64,000 bases of DNA, from the NCBI RefSeq assembly GCF_029227915.1, contig NC_079884.1, positions 5,148,001-5,212,000 on the forward strand, read 5' to 3'. Shown here piece by piece: positions 1 through 12,828 of the stretch. Numbering within the stretch: the first letter of the stretch is position 1; every line of letters starts with the position of its first letter. The stretch comes from Hydractinia symbiolongicarpus. Taxonomy: Eukaryota; Cnidaria; Hydrozoa; Anthoathecata; Hydractiniidae. The notes beneath the pieces are model-generated. The model did no database searches, was not told the origin of the DNA, and saw only the letters and a list, made by a program, of their open reading frames with translations. The translations under genes were made by a program, and so were the position numbers.

Positions 1-203
1 TTTCACCACTAAAACGCATAAGACTTGTAATTTTTAAAAATGTTTTCATTTTTGATGAGACGCTGAATAAAAGAAGTTTAATCGCCGGCAAACGAAAACC
101 TGCAATTTCCCGTAAATCCTGGACTCGGCCCGTATAGTCAAAAGTATACAAAGAAAGTACCCAGGGAGTAAACTCATTTCCCAAACAATTTTTTAAATTA
201 TTA

Positions 204-406
204 TTTCACCACTAAAACGCATGAGACTTGTAGTTTTCAAGAATGTTTTCATTTTTGATGAGACGCTGAATAAAAGCAGTTTAATCGCCGGCAAACGAAA
301 TCCCGCGATTTCCCGTAAATCCCGGGCTTGGCACGTATAGTCGAATGTATAAAAAGAAAGTACCCTCTGAGTAAACTCATTTCCAGAACGATTTTTTAAA
401 TTATCT
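204..406 (+). repeat. Reference 203-bp monomer with internal landmarks
   Basis: One representative copy: 77 of 203 bases are G or C by hand count. Order of landmarks: the TTTCACCACTAAAACGCATG head; an A/T-rich stretch with AATGTTTTCATTTTTGATGA; the GAGACGCTGAATAAAAG block; a G/C-rich core with GCCGGC and CCCGTAAATCCCGGGC; a GTATA-containing stretch (GTATAC in most copies); GAGTAAACTCATTTCC; and a tail of T6-A3-T runs. The core of many copies holds CGGGCTTGGCCCG, a 5-bp stem with a 3-base loop (this copy reads GGCACG instead of GGCCCG). The A and T runs could bend DNA, and a ~200-bp step is near one nucleosome repeat; both are inferences. 203 is 2 more than a multiple of 3, so no frame can run through successive copies. 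Confidence 0.93.
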
Positions 407-1612
407 TTTCACCACTAAATCGCATAAGACTTGTAGTTTTCAAAAATGTTTTCATTTTTGATGAGACGCTGAATAAAAGAAGTTTAATCGCCGGCAAACG
501 AAAACCTGCGATTTCCCGTAAATCACAGACTCGGACCGTATAGTCAAAAGTAAACAAAGAAAGTACCCAGGGAGTAAACTCATTTCCCGAACGATTTTTT
601 GAATTATTTTTTCACCACTAAAACGCATCAGACTTGTAGTTTTCAAAAATGTTTTCACTTTGATGAGACGCTTAATGAAAGAGATTTAATCGCCGGCAAA
701 CGAAAACAAGCGATTTCCCCTAAATCCCGGGCTTGGCCCGTGTAGTCGAATGTATACAAAGAAAGTAACCAAGGAGTAAACTGATTTCCCGAACGAATTT
801 TTAAATTATTTTTTCACCACTAAAACGCATGAGACTTGTAGTTTTCAAAAATGTTTTCATTTTTGATGAGACGCTTAATGAAAGAGATTTAATCGCCGGC
901 AAACGAAAACAAGCGATTTCCCCTAAATCCCGGGCTCGGCCCGTGTAGTCGAATGTATACAAAGAAAGTACCCAAGGAGTAAACTAATTTCCCGAACGAA
1001 TTTTTAAATTACTTTTTCACCACTAAAACGCATGAGACTTGTAGTTTTCAAAAAATTTTTCATTTTTGATGAGACGCTGAATAAAAGAAGTTTAATCGCC
1101 GGCAAACGTAAACCTGCGATTTCCCGTAAATCCTGGACTCGGCCCGTATAGTCAAAAGTAAACAAAGAAAGTACCCAGGGTGTAAACTCATTTCCCGAAC
1201 GATTTTTTAAATTATTTTTTCACCACTAAAACGCATGAGACTTGTAGTTTTCAAAAATGTTTTCATTTTTGATGAGACGCTGAATAAAAGAAATTTATTC
1301 GCCGGCAAACGAGAACCTGCGATTTCCCGTAAATCCCGGACTCGGCCCGTATAGTTAAAAATATAGAAGGAAAGTACCCAGTGAGTAAACTCATTTCCCG
1401 AACGAATTTTTAAATTATTTTTTCACCACTAAAACGCATGAGACTTGTAGTTTTTAAAAATGTTTTCATTTTTGATGAGACGCTGAATAAAAGAAGTTTA
1501 ATCGCCGGCAAACGAAAACCTGCGATTTCCCGTAAATCCCGGACTCGGCCCGTATAGTCAAAAGTATACAAAGGAAGTACCCAGGGTGTAAACTCATTTC
1601 CCGAACGATTTT

Positions 1613-2434
1613 TTAAATTATTTTTTCACCACTAAAGCGCATGAGACTTGTAGTTTTCAAAAATGTTTTCATTTTTGATGAGACGCTGAATAAAAGAAGT
1701 TTAATCGCCGGCAAACGAAAACCTGCGATTTCCCGTAAATCCCGTACTCGGACCGTATAGTCAAAAGTATACAAAGAAAGTACCCAGGGAGTAAACTCAT
1801 TTCCCAAACGATTTTTTAAATTATTATTTCACCACTAAAACTCATGAGACTTGTAGTTTTCAAGAATGTTTTCATTTTTGATGAGACGCTGAAGAAAAGC
1901 AGTTTAATCGCCGGCAAACGAAAACCTGCGATTTCCCGTAAATCCCGGACTCGGCCCGTATAGTCAAAAGTATACAAAGAAAGTACCCAGGGAGTAAACT
2001 CATTTCCAGAACGATTTTTTAAATTATTTTTTCACCACTAAAACGCATAAGACTTGTAGTTTTTAAAAATGTTTTCATTTTTGATGAGACGCTGAATAAA
2101 AGAAGTTTAATCGCCGGCAAACGAAAACCCGCGATTTCCCGTAAATCCCGGGCTTGGCCCGTATAGTCAAAAGTATACAAAGAAAGTACCCAAGGAGTAA
2201 ACTCATTTCCTGAACGTTTTTAAAATTATTATTTCACCACTAAAACGCATGAGACCTGTAGTTTTTAAAAGTGTTTTCATTTTTGATGAGACGCTGAATA
2301 AAAGAAGTTTAATCGCCGGCAAACGAAAACCCGCGATTTCCCGTAAATCCTGGACTCGGCCCGTATAGTTAAAAGTATACAAGGAAAGTACCCAGTAAGT
2401 AAACTCATTTCCCTAACGAATTTTTAAATTATTT
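1613..2434 (+). repeat. 4-monomer (811 bp) repeat block, copy 1
   Basis: CCCGTACTCGGACCG at 1,741 and 2,543, and CTAAAACTCATGAG near 1,835 and 2,637, show a 4-monomer block repeated from about 2,424. The offset falls from 811 to 802 bp past the 9-bp-short monomer at 2,435-2,628. The same two rare marks occur inverted near 61,523 and 62,741 and near 57,783 in the right arm. Confidence 0.85.
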
Positions 2435-2628
2435 TTTCACCACTAAAACGCATGAGACTTGTAGTTTTCAAAAATGTTTTCATTTTTGATGAGACGCTGA
2501 ATAAAAGAACTTTACCCGTATATGCTGCGATTTCCCGTAAATCCCGTACTCGGACCGTATAGTCAAAAGTATACAAAGAAAGTACCCAGGGAGTAAACTC
2601 ATTTCCCAAACGATTTTTTAAATTATTA
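2435..2628 (+). repeat. Aberrant 194-bp monomer with an internal replacement
   Basis: This copy is 9 bp short. Between TTTA and TGCGATTTCCCG, about 20 bases of the core, including GCCGGC and AAACGAAAACC, are replaced by the 11 bases CCCGTATATGC (about 2,515-2,525). CCCGTATA occurs normally about 50 bp further along the same monomer, so a local template switch or patch conversion is a plausible source. The rest matches the monomer 811 bp earlier, including the rare CCCGTACTCGGACCG. Confidence 0.8.
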
Positions 2629-3225
2629 TTTCACCACTAAAACTCATGAGACTTGTAGTTCTCAAGAATGTTTTCATTTTTGATGAGACGCTGCAGAAAA
2701 GCAGTTTAATCGCCGGCAAACGAAAACCTGCGATTTCACGTAAATCCCGGACTGGGCCCGTATAGTCAAAAGTATACAAAGAAAGTACCCAGGGAGTAAA
2801 CTCATTTCCAGAACGATTTTTTAAATTATTTTTTCACCACTAAAACGCATAAGACTTGTAGTTTTCAAGAATGTTTTCATTTTTGATGAGACGCTGAAGA
2901 AAAGCAGTTTAATCGCCGGCAAACGAAAACCTGCGATTTCCCGTAAATCCCGGACTCGGCCCGTATAGTCAAAAGTATACAAAGAAAGTACCCAGGGAGT
3001 AAACTCATTTCCAGAACGATTTTTTAAATTATTTTTTCACCACTAAAACGCATAAGACTTGTAGTTTTTAAAAATGTTTTCATTTTTGATGAGACGCTTA
3101 ATAAAAGAAGTTTAATCGCCGGCAAACGAAAACCCGCGATTTCCCGTAAATCCCGGGCTTGGCCCGTATAGTCAAAAGTATACAAAGAAAGTACCCAAGG
3201 AGTAAACTCATTTCCTGAACGATTT

Positions 3226-3631
3226 TTAAAATTTTTTTTTCACCACTAAAACGCATGAGAATTGTAGTTTTCACAAATGTTTTCATTTTTGATGAGACCC
3301 TTAATGAAAGAGGTTTAATCGCTGGCAAACGAAAACCCGCAATTTCCCGTAAATCCCGGTCTCGGCCCGTATAGTCGAATGTATACAAAGAAAGTACCCA
3401 GGGAGTAAACTCATTTCCCGAACGATTTTTTAAATTTTTTTTTCACCACTAAAACGCATGAGACTTGTAGTTTTCACAAATGTTTTCATTTTTGATGAGA
3501 CGCTTAATGAAAGAGGTTTAATCGCCGGAAAACGAAAACCCGCGATTTCCCGTAAATCCCGGGCTTGGCCCGTATAGTCGAATATATACAAAGAAAGTAC
3601 CCTGTGAGTAAACTCATTTCCAGAACGATTT
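3226..3631 (+). repeat. 2-monomer (406 bp) duplication, copy 1
   Basis: Repeats at 3,632-4,037. Shared rare marks: GAGAATTGTAG, TTTTCACAAATG, GAGACCCTTAATG, TTAATCGCTGG and CCCGGTCTCGG. A few one-base changes separate the copies, including the end mark CCTGTGAG against CCAAGGAG upstream. Confidence 0.88.
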
Positions 3632-4037
3632 TTAAAATTTTTTTTTCACCACTAAAACGCATGAGAATTGTAGTTTTCACAAATGTTTTCATTTTTGATG
3701 AGACCCTTAATGAAAGAGGTTTAATCGCTGGCAAACGAAAACCCGCAATTTCCCGTAAATCCCGGTCTCGGCCCGTATAGTCGAATGTATACAAAGAAAG
3801 TACCCAGGGAGTAAACTCATTTCCCGAACGATTTTTTAAATTTTTTTTTCACCACTAAAACGCATGAGACTTGTAGTTTTCACAAATGTTTTCATTTTTG
3901 ATGAGACGCTTAATGAAAGAGGTTTAATCGCCGGAAAACGAAAACCCGCGATTTCCCGTAAATCCCGGGCTTGGCCCGTATAGTCGAATATATACAAAGA
4001 AAGTACCCTGTGAGTAAACTCATTTCCAGAACGATTT
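3632..4037 (+). repeat. 2-monomer (406 bp) duplication, copy 2
   Basis: Second copy of 3,226-3,631. The rare ACAAATG variant reappears, inverted, near 60,590 in the right arm. Confidence 0.88.
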
Positions 4038-6258
4038 TTTAAATTATTTTTTCACCACTAAAACGCATGAGACTTGTAGTTTTCAAAAATGTTTTCATTT
4101 TTGATGAGACGCTGAATAAAAGAAGTTTAATCGCCGGCAAACGAAAACCCGAGATTTCCCGTAAATCCCGGGCTTGGCCCGTATAGTCAAAAGTATACAA
4201 AGAAATTACCCAGGGAGTAAACTCATTTCCCGAAGGATTTTTTAAATTATTTTTTCACCACTAAAACGCATGAGACTTGTAGTTTTCAAAAATGTTTTCA
4301 TTTTTGATGAGACGCTGAAAAAAAGCAGTTTAATCGCCGGCAAACGAAAACCTGCGATTTCCCTAAATCCCGGACTCGGCCCGTATAGTCAAAAATATAC
4401 AAAGAAAGTACCCAGGGAGTAAACTCATTTCCAGAACGATTTTTTAAATTATTGTTTCACCACTAAAACGCATAAGACTTGTAGTTTTTAAAAATGTTTT
4501 CGTTTTTGAGGAGACGCTGAATAAAAGAAGTTTAATCGCCGGCAAACGAAAACCTGCAATTTCCCGTAAATCCTGGACTCGGCCCGTATAGTCAAAAGTA
4601 TACAAAGAAAGTACCCAGGGAGTAAACTCATTTCCCAAACAATTTTTTAAATTATTATTTCACCACTAAAACGCATGAGACTTGTAGTTTTCAAGAATGT
4701 TTTCATTTTTGATGAGACGCTGAATAAAAGCAGTTTAATCGCCGGCAAGCGAAATCCCGCGATTTCCCGTAAATCCCGGGCTTGGCACGTACAGTCGAAT
4801 GTATAAAAAGAAAGTACCCTCTGAGTAAACTCATTTCCAGAACGATTTTTTAAATTATTTTTTCACCACTAAAACGCATAAGACTTGTAGTTTTTAAAAA
4901 TGTTTTCATTTTTGATGAGACGCTGAATAAAAGAAGTTTAATCGCCGGCAAACGAAAACCCGAGATTTCCCGTAAATCCCGGGCTTGGCCCGTATAGTCA
5001 AAAGTATACAAAGAAATTACCCAGGGAGTAAACTCATTTCCCGAAGGATTTTTTAAATTATTTTTTCACCACTAAAACGCATAAGACTTGTAGTTTTTAA
5101 AAATGTTTTCATTTTTGATGAGACGCTGAATAAAAGAAGTTTAATCGCCGGCAAACGAAAACCCGCGATTTCCCGTTAATCCCGGGCTTGGCCCGTATAG
5201 TCAAAAGTATACAAAGAAAGTACCCAGGGAGTAAACTCATTTTCCGAACGATTTTTTAAATTATTTTTTCACCACTAAAACGCATGAGACTTGTAGTTTT
5301 CAAAAATGTTTTCCTTTTTGATGAGACGCTGAATAAAAGCAGTTTAAACGTCGGCAAACGAAAACCTGCGATTTCCCGTAAATCCCGGACTCGGCCCGTA
5401 TAGTCAAAAGTATACAAAGAAAGTACCCAGGGAGTAAACTCATTTCCAGAACGATTTTTTAACTTATTTTTTCACCACTAAAACGCATAAGACTTGTAGT
5501 TTTTAAAAATGTTTTCATTTTTGATGAGACGCTGAATAAAAGAAGTTTAATCGCCGGCAAACGAAAACCCGCGATTTCCCGTAAATCCCGGGATTGGCCC
5601 GTATAATCAAAAATATACAAAGAAATTACCCAGGGAGTAAACTCATTTCCCGAACGATTTTTTAAATTATTTTTTTAACACTAAAACGGACAAGACTTGT
5701 AGTTTTCAAAAATGTTTTCATTTTTGATGAGACGCTGAATAAAAGCAGTTTAATCGCCGGCAAACGAAAACCTGCGATTTCCCTAAATCCCGGACTCGGC
5801 CCGTATAGTCAAAAGTATACAAAGAAAGTACCCAGGGAGTAAACTCATTTCCCGAACGATTTTTTATATTATTTTTTTACCACTAAACGCATGAGACTTT
5901 TAGTTTTCAAAAATATTTTCATATTTGATGGGACGCTGAATAAAAGAAGTATAATCGCCGGCAAACGAAAATCCGCGATTTCCCGTTAATCCCGGACTCG
6001 GCCCGTATAGTCAAAAGTATACAAAGAAAGTACCCAGGGAGTAAACTCATTTCCCGAACGATTTTTTAAATTATTTTTTCACCACTAAAACGCATGAGAC
6101 TTGTAGTTTTCAAAAATGTTTTCATTTTTGATGAGACGCTTAATGAAAGAGGTTTAATCGCCGGCAAACGAAATCCCACGTTTTCCCGTAAACCCGGGGC
6201 TTGGCCCGTATAGTCGAATGTATGCAAAGAAAGTACCCAGGGAGTAAACTCATTTCCC

Positions 6259-7476
6259 GAACGATTTTTTAAATTTTTTTTTTCACCACTAAAACGCATG
6301 AGACTTGCAGTTTTCAAAAATGTTTTCATTTTTGATGAGACGCTGAATAAAAGAAGTTTAATCGCCGGCAAACGAAAACCCGAGATTTCCCGTAAATCCC
6401 GGGCTTGGCCCGTATAGTCAAAAGTATACAAAGAAATTACCCAGGGAGTAAACTCATTTCCCGAAGGATTTTTTAAATTATTTTTTCACCACTAAAACGC
6501 ATGAGACTTGTAGTTTTCAAAAATGTTTTCATTTTTGATGAGACGCTGAAAAAAAGGAGTTTAATCGCCGGCAAACGAAAACCTGCGATTTCCCTAAATC
6601 CCGGACTCGGCCCGTATAGTCAAAAATATACAAAGAAAGTACCCAGGGAGTAAACTCATTTCCAGAACGATTTTTTAAATTATTGTTTCACCACTAAAAC
6701 GCATAAGACTTGTAGTTTTTAAAAATGTTTTCGTTTTTGATGAGACGCTGAATAAAAGAAGTTTAATCGCCGGCAAACGAAAACCTGCAATTTCCCGTAA
6801 ATCCTGGACTCAGCCCGTATAGTCAAAAGTATACAAAGAAAGTACCCAGGGAGTAAACTCATTTCCCAAACAATTTTTTAAATTATTATTTCACCACTAA
6901 AACGCATGAGACTTGTAGTTTTCAAGAATGTTTTCATTTTTGATGAGACGCTGAATAAAAGCCGTTTAATCGCCGGCAAACGAAATCCCGCGATTTCCCG
7001 TAAATCCAAGGGCTTGGCACGTATAGTCGAATGTATAAAAAGAAAGTACCCTCTGAGTAAACTCATTTCCAGAACGATTTTTTAAATTATTTTTTCACCA
7101 CTAAAACGCATAAGACTTGTAGTTTTTAAAAATGTTTTCATTTTTGATGAGACGCTGAATAAAAGAAGTTTAATCGCCGGCAAACGAAAACCCGAGATTT
7201 CCCGTAAATCCCGGGCTTGGCCCGTATAGTCAAAAGTATACAAAGAAATTACCCAGGGAGTAAACTCATTTCCCGAAGGATTTTTTAAATTATTTTTTCA
7301 CCACTAAAACGCATGAGACTTGTAGTTTTCAAAAATGTTTTCATTTTTGATGAAACGCTGAAAAAAAGCAGTTTAATCGCCGGCAAACGAAAACCTGCGA
7401 TTTCCCTAAATCCCGGACTCGGCCCGTATAGTCAAAAATATACAAAGAAAGTACCCAGGGAGTAAACTCATTTCCA
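6259..7476 (+). repeat. 6-monomer (1,218 bp) duplication, copy 1
   Basis: Repeats at 7,477-8,694. Marks: AGACTTGCAG (6,301 and 7,519), CTGAAAAAAAGGAG (about 6,546 and 7,764), AAAAGCCGTTTAATC (about 6,957 and 8,175), AAATCCAAGGGCTTGG (about 7,001 and 8,219) and GATGAAACGCTG (about 7,349 and 8,567). An older, more diverged relative of the same block lies at about 4.06-5.06 kb, 11 monomers upstream of 6.29-7.29 kb. Confidence 0.9.
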
Positions 7477-8694
7477 GAACGATTTTTTAAATTTTTTTTT
7501 TCACCACTAAAACGCATGAGACTTGCAGTTTTCAAAAATGTTTTCATTTTTGATGAGACGCTGAATAAAAGAAGTTTAATCGCCGGCAAACGAAAACCCG
7601 AGATTTCCCGTAAATCCCGGGCTTGGCCCGTATAGTCAAAAGTATACAAAGAAATTACCCAGGGAGTAAACTCATTTCCCGAAGGATTTTTTAAATTATT
7701 TTTTCACCACTAAAACGCATGAGACTTGTAGTTTTCAAAAATGTTTTCATTTTTGATGAGACGCTGAAAAAAAGGAGTTTAATCGCCGGCAAACGAAAAC
7801 CTGCGATTTCCCTAAATCCCGGACTCGGCCCGTATAGTCAAAAATATACAAAGAAAGTACCCAGGGAGTAAACTCATTTCCAGAACGATTTTTTAAATTA
7901 TTGTTTCACCACTAAAACGCATAAGACTTGTAGTTTTTAAAAATGTTTTCGTTTTTGATGAGACGCTGAATAAAAGAAGTTTAATCGCCGGCAAACGAAA
8001 ACCTGCAATTTCCCGTAAATCCTGGACTCAGCCCGTATAGTCAAAAGTATACAAAGAAAGTACCCAGGGAGTAAACTCATTTCCCAAACAATTTTTTAAA
8101 TTATTATTTCACCACTAAAACGCATGAGACTTGTAGTTTTCAAGAATGTTTTCATTTTTGATGAGACGCTGAATAAAAGCCGTTTAATCGCCGGCAAACG
8201 AAATCCCGCGATTTCCCGTAAATCCAAGGGCTTGGCACGTATAGTCGAATGTATAAAAAGAAAGTACCCTCTGAGTAAACTCATTTCCAGAACGATTTTT
8301 TAAATTATTTTTTCACCACTAAAACGCATAAGACTTGTAGTTTTTAAAAATGTTTTCATTTTTGATGAGACGCTGAATAAAAGAAGTTTAATCGCCGGCA
8401 AACGAAAACCCGAGATTTCCCGTAAATCCCGGGCTTGGCCCGTATAGTCAAAAGTATACAAAGAAATTACCCAGGGAGTAAACTCATTTCCCGAAGGATT
8501 TTTTAAATTATTTTTTCACCACTAAAACGCATGAGACTTGTAGTTTTCAAAAATGTTTTCATTTTTGATGAAACGCTGAAAAAAAGCAGTTTAATCGCCG
8601 GCAAACGAAAACCTGCGATTTCCCTAAATCCCGGACTCGGCCCGTATAGTCAAAAATATACAAAGAAAGTACCCAGGGAGTAAACTCATTTCCA
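7477..8694 (+). repeat. 6-monomer (1,218 bp) duplication, copy 2
   Basis: Second copy of 6,259-7,476. Identity ends near 8,712, where AAATTATTTTTT replaces AAATTTTTTTTT. Confidence 0.9.
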
Positions 8695-11600
8695 GAACGA
8701 TTTTTTAAATTATTTTTTCACCACTAAAACGCATAAGACTTGTAGTTTTTAAAAATGTTTTCATTTTTGATGAGACGCTGAATAAAAGAAGTTTAATCGC
8801 CGGCAAACGAAAACCCGCGATTTCCCGTTAATCCCAGGCTTGGCCCGTATAGTCAAAAGTATACAAAGAAAGTACCCAGGGAGTAAACTCATTTTCCGAA
8901 CGATTTTTTAAATTATTTTTTCACCACTAAAACGCATGAGACTTGTAGTTTTCAAAAATGTTTTCCTTTTTGATGAGACGCTGAATAAAAGCAGTTTAAA
9001 CGCCGGCAAACGAAAACCTGCGATTTCCCGTAAATCCCGGACTCGGCCCGTATAGTCAAAAGTATACAAAGAAAGTACCCAGGGAGTAAACTCATTTCCA
9101 GAACGATTTTTTAACTTATTTTTTCACCACTAAAACGCATAAGACTTGTAGTTTTTAAAAATGTTTTCATTTTAGATGAGACGCTGAATAAAAGAAGTTT
9201 AATCGCCGGCAAACGAAAACCCGCGATTTCCCGTAAATCCCGGGATTGGCCCGTATAATCAAAAATATACAAAGAAATTACCCAGGGAGTAAACTCATTT
9301 CCCGAACGATTTTTTAAATTACTTTTTCACCACTAAAACGCATGAGACATGTAGTTTTCAAAAATGTTTTCATTTTTGATGAGACGCTGAATAAAAGAAG
9401 TTTAATCGCCGGCAAACGAAAACCTGCGATTTCCCGTAAATCCTGGACTCGACCCGTATAGTCAAAAGTATACAAAGAAAGTACCCAGGGAGTAAACTCA
9501 TTTCCCAAACGATTTTTTAAATTATTATTTCACCACTAAAACGCATGAGACTTGTAGTTTTCAAGAATATTTTCATTTTTGATGAGACGCTGAATAAAAG
9601 CAGTTTAATCGCCGGCAAACTAAAACCTGCGATTTCCCGTAAATCCCGGACTCAGCCCGTATAGTCAAAAGTATACAAAGAAAGTACCCAGGGAGTAAAC
9701 TCATTTCCCGAACGATTTTTTATATTATTTTTTTACCACTAAACGCATGAGATTTGTAGTTTTTAAAAATATTTTCATATTTGATGGGACGCTGAATAAA
9801 AGAAGTATAATCGCCGGCAAACGAAAATCCGCGATTTCCCGTAAATCCCGGACTCGGCCCGTATAGTCAAAAGTATACAAAGAAAGTACCCAGGGAGTAC
9901 ACTCATTTCCCGAACGATTTTTTAAATTATTTTTTCACCACTAAAACGCATGAGACTTGTAGTTTTCAAAAATGTTTTCATTTTTGATGAGACGCTTAAT
10001 GAAAGAGGTTTAATCGCCGGCAAACGAAATCCCACGTTTTCACGTAAATCCGGGGCTTGGCCCGTATAGTCGAATGTATACAAAGAAAGTACCCAATGAG
10101 TAAACTCATTTCCCGAACGATTTTTTAAATTTTTTTTTTCACCACTAAAACGCATGAGACTTGTAGTTTTCAAAAATGTTTTCATTTTTGATGAGACGCT
10201 GAATAAAGGAAGTTTAATCGCCGGCAAACGAAAACCTGCAATTTCCCGTAAATCCTGGACTCGGCCCGTATAGTCAAAAGTATACAAAGAAAGTACCCAG
10301 GGAGTAAACTCATTTCCCAAACAATTTTTTAAATTATTATTTCACCACTAAAACGCATGAGACTTGTAGTTTTCAAGAATGTTTTCATTTTTGATGAGAC
10401 GCTGAATAAAAGCAGTTTAATCGCCGGCAAACGAAAACCCGCGATTTCCCGTAAATCCCGGGCTTGGCACGTATAGTCGAATGTATACAAAGAAAGTACC
10501 CTGTGAGTAAACTCATTTCCAGAACGATTTTTTAAATTATTTTTTCACCACTAAAACGCATAAGACTTGTAGTTTTTAAAAATGTTTTCATTTTTGATGA
10601 GACGCTGAATAAAAGAAGTTTAATCGCCGGCAAACGAAAACCTGCGATTTCCCGTAAATCCCGGGCTTGGCCCGTATAGTCAAAAGTATACAAAGAAAGT
10701 ACCCAGGGAGTAAACTCATTTCCCGAAGGGTTTTTTAAATTATTTTTTCAGCACTAAAACGCATGAGACTTGTAGTTTTCAAAAATGTTTTCATTTTTGA
10801 TGAGACGCTGAAAAAAAGCAGTTTAATCGCCGGCAAACGAAAACCTGCGATTTCCCTGAATCCCGGACTCGGCCCGTATAGTCAAAAGTATACAAAGAAA
10901 GTACCCAGGGAGTAAACTCATTTCCAGAACGATTTTTTAAATTATTTTTTCACCACTAAAACGCATAAGACTTGTAGTTTTTAAAAATGTTTTCATTTTT
11001 GATGAGACGCTGAATAAAAGAAGTTAAATCGCCGGCAAACGAAAACCCGCGATTTCCCGTTAATCCCGGTCTTGGCCCGTATAGTCAAAAGTATACAAAG
11101 AAAGTACCCAGGGAGTAAACTCATTTTCCAAACGATTTTTTAAATTATTTTTTCACCACTAAAACGCATGAGACATGTAGTTTTCAAAAATGTTTTCATT
11201 CTTGATGAGACGCTGAATAAAAGCAGTTTAATCCCCGGCAAACGAAAACCTGCGATTTCCCGTAAATCCCGGACTCGGCCCGTATAGTCAAAAGTATACA
11301 AAGAAAGTACCCAGGGAGTAAACTCATTTCCAGAACGATTTTTTAAATTATTTTTTCACCACTAAAACGCATAAGACTTGTAGTTTTTAAAAATGGTTTC
11401 ATTTTTGATGAGACGCTGAATAAAAGAAGTTTAATCTCCGGCAAACGAAAACCCGCGATTTCCCGTAAATCCCGGGCTTGGCTAGTATAGTCAAAAATAT
11501 ACAAAGAAAGTACCCAGGGAGTAAACTCATTTCCCGAACGATTTTTTAAATTACTTTTTCACCACTAAAACGCATGAGACTTGTAGTTTTCAAAAATGTT

Positions 11601-12828
11601 TTCATTTTTGATGAGACCCTGAATAAAAGAAGTTTAATCGCCGGCAAACGAAAACCTGCGATTTCCCGTAAATCCTGGACTCGACCAGTATAGTCAAAAG
11701 TATACAAAGAAAGTACCCAGGGAGTAAACTCATTTCCCAAACGATTTTTTAAATTATTATTTCACCACTAAAACGCATGAGACTTGTAGTTTTTAAAAAT
11801 GTTTTCATTTTTGATGAGACGCTGAATAAAAGAAGTTTAATCGCCGGCAAACGAAAACCCGCGATTTCCCGAAAATCCCGGGCTTAGCCCGTATAGTCAA
11901 AAGTATACAAAGAAAGTACCCAGTGAGTAAACTCATTTCCCGAACGATTTTTTAATTTACTTTTTCACCACTAAAACGCATGAGACTTGTAGTTTTCAAA
12001 AATGTTTTCATTTTTGATGAGACGCTGAATAAAAGGAGTTTAATCGCCGACAAACGAAAACCTGCGATTTCCCTAAATCCCGGAATCGGCCCGTATAGTC
12101 AAAAGTATACAAAGAAAGTGCCCAGGGAGTAAACTCATTTCCAGAACGATTTTTTAAATTATTTTTTCACCACTAAAACGCATAAGACTTGTAGTTTTTA
12201 AAAATGTTTTCATTTTTGATGAGACGCTGAATAAAAGAAGTTTAATCGCCGGCAAACGAAAACCCGCGATTTCCCGTAAATCCCGGGCTTGGCCCGTATA
12301 GTCAAAAGTATACAAAGAAAGTACCCAGTGAGTAAACTCATTTCCCGAACGATTTTTTAAATTACTTTTTCACCACTAAAACGCATGAGACTTGTAGTTT
12401 TCAAAAATGTTTTCATTTTTGATGAGACGCTGAATAAAAGGAGTTTAATTGCCGGCAAACGAAAACTGCGATTTCCCTAAATCCCGGACTCGGCCCGTAT
12501 AGTCAAAAGTATACAAAGAAAGTGCCCAGGGAGTAAACTCATTTCCAGAACGATTTTTTAAATTATTTTTTCACCACTAAAACGCATAAGACTTGTAGTT
12601 TTTAAAAATGTTTTCATTTTTGATGAGACGCTGAATAAAAGAAGTTTAATCGCCGGCAAACGAAAACCCGCGATTTCCCGTAAATCCCGGGCTTGGCCCG
12701 TATAGTCAAAAGTATACAAAGAAAGTACGCAGGGAGTAAACTCATTTCCCGAACGATTTTTTATATTATTTTTTTACCACTAAAGGCATGAGACTTGTAG
12801 TTTTCAAAAATATTTTCATATTTGATGG

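Noticed and set aside
720-780. CENP-B-box-like CCCGTATAGTCGAATG in copies with CGAATG
   Set aside because: The canonical inverse box needs CCCG, 2 bases, T, 4 bases, then CGAA. Here only 3 bases separate T from CGAA, and most monomers have CAAAAG instead. It is a near miss by chance as far as I can tell.
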